From: an uncultured Lachnospiraceae bacterium
GTDB taxonomy: Bacteria; Bacillota; Clostridia; Lachnospirales; Lachnospiraceae
Length of the DNA stretch: 23,736 nt
NCBI GenBank assembly: GCA_910585715.1
Contig: CAJUEX010000052.1
Span: forward strand, 1-23,736
Direction of reading: 5' to 3'
Shown: in pieces, positions 23,701-23,736 of the stretch
How the letters are laid out: each line of letters begins with the position of its first letter
Position numbering within the stretch: the first letter of the stretch is position 1
The notes under the pieces: model-generated
Told to the model about the DNA's origin: nothing
The model's input: only the letters and a program-made list of their open reading frames with translations
Databases searched by the model: none
Translations under genes and position numbers: made by a program

Positions 23701-23736
23701 TAGAGGGTATCCATTCCCTTAATTGCATTACAAACA

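Overview
The window reads as a chromosomal stretch of a low-to-moderate GC Firmicute, most likely a Lachnospiraceae (Clostridium cluster XIVa) gut anaerobe. The support is gene content: MutS2, a VanW-type wall protein, a YhaM-like nuclease, an anaerobic-NTP-reductase-type activase, a B12-binding/DUF4080 radical SAM protein, an AIR-synthase-like protein and strong AGGAGG ribosome sites. The genus cannot be fixed from sequence alone.

Left part (1-3271), accessory in character. A large lipoprotein with a LysM domain runs off the left edge on the minus strand. Next come a RelE/ParE-type toxin-antitoxin pair and a probable remnant of a RES-domain protein. Then (3272-6978, minus) there is an apparent operon: an HtrA-like membrane protein that has lost all three catalytic residues, a YhaM-like HD exoribonuclease coupled by a TAATG overlap, and the rRNA methyltransferase RlmD.

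Centre (6979-12445). About 690 bp separate the divergent htrA-like and mutS2 genes. This gap holds two long near-perfect palindromes (arms of 64 and 30 bp) and G-tracts. A third (52-bp arms) lies between mutS2 and a two-component system. The second and third have unrelated outer arms but a shared multi-stem core whose stems differ while pairing is kept, and they lie in opposite orientation on either side of mutS2. I regard this element family as the most interesting undescribed feature here.

12446-12991 holds what looks like a complete type I toxin-antitoxin locus: a tiny holin-like toxin frame, a hairpin over its ribosome site, 5'-3' complementarity in the mRNA, and a converging antisense promoter. 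The toxin frame appears split by one missing base, or is expressed through a TAATG leader.

Right part (12992-23736), mostly housekeeping. An operon lrp-aminotransferase-trmL is followed by an AIR-synthase-like protein, a VanW/peptidoglycan-binding protein with an Ala/Gln tail, a divergent unknown membrane-anchored protein, nth with a DnaQ-like exonuclease, tadA with a B12/radical SAM protein, a divergent nrdG-type activase, and a MazE/AbrB-like regulator at the right edge. No rRNA, tRNA, CRISPR array, insertion sequence or prophage was seen.
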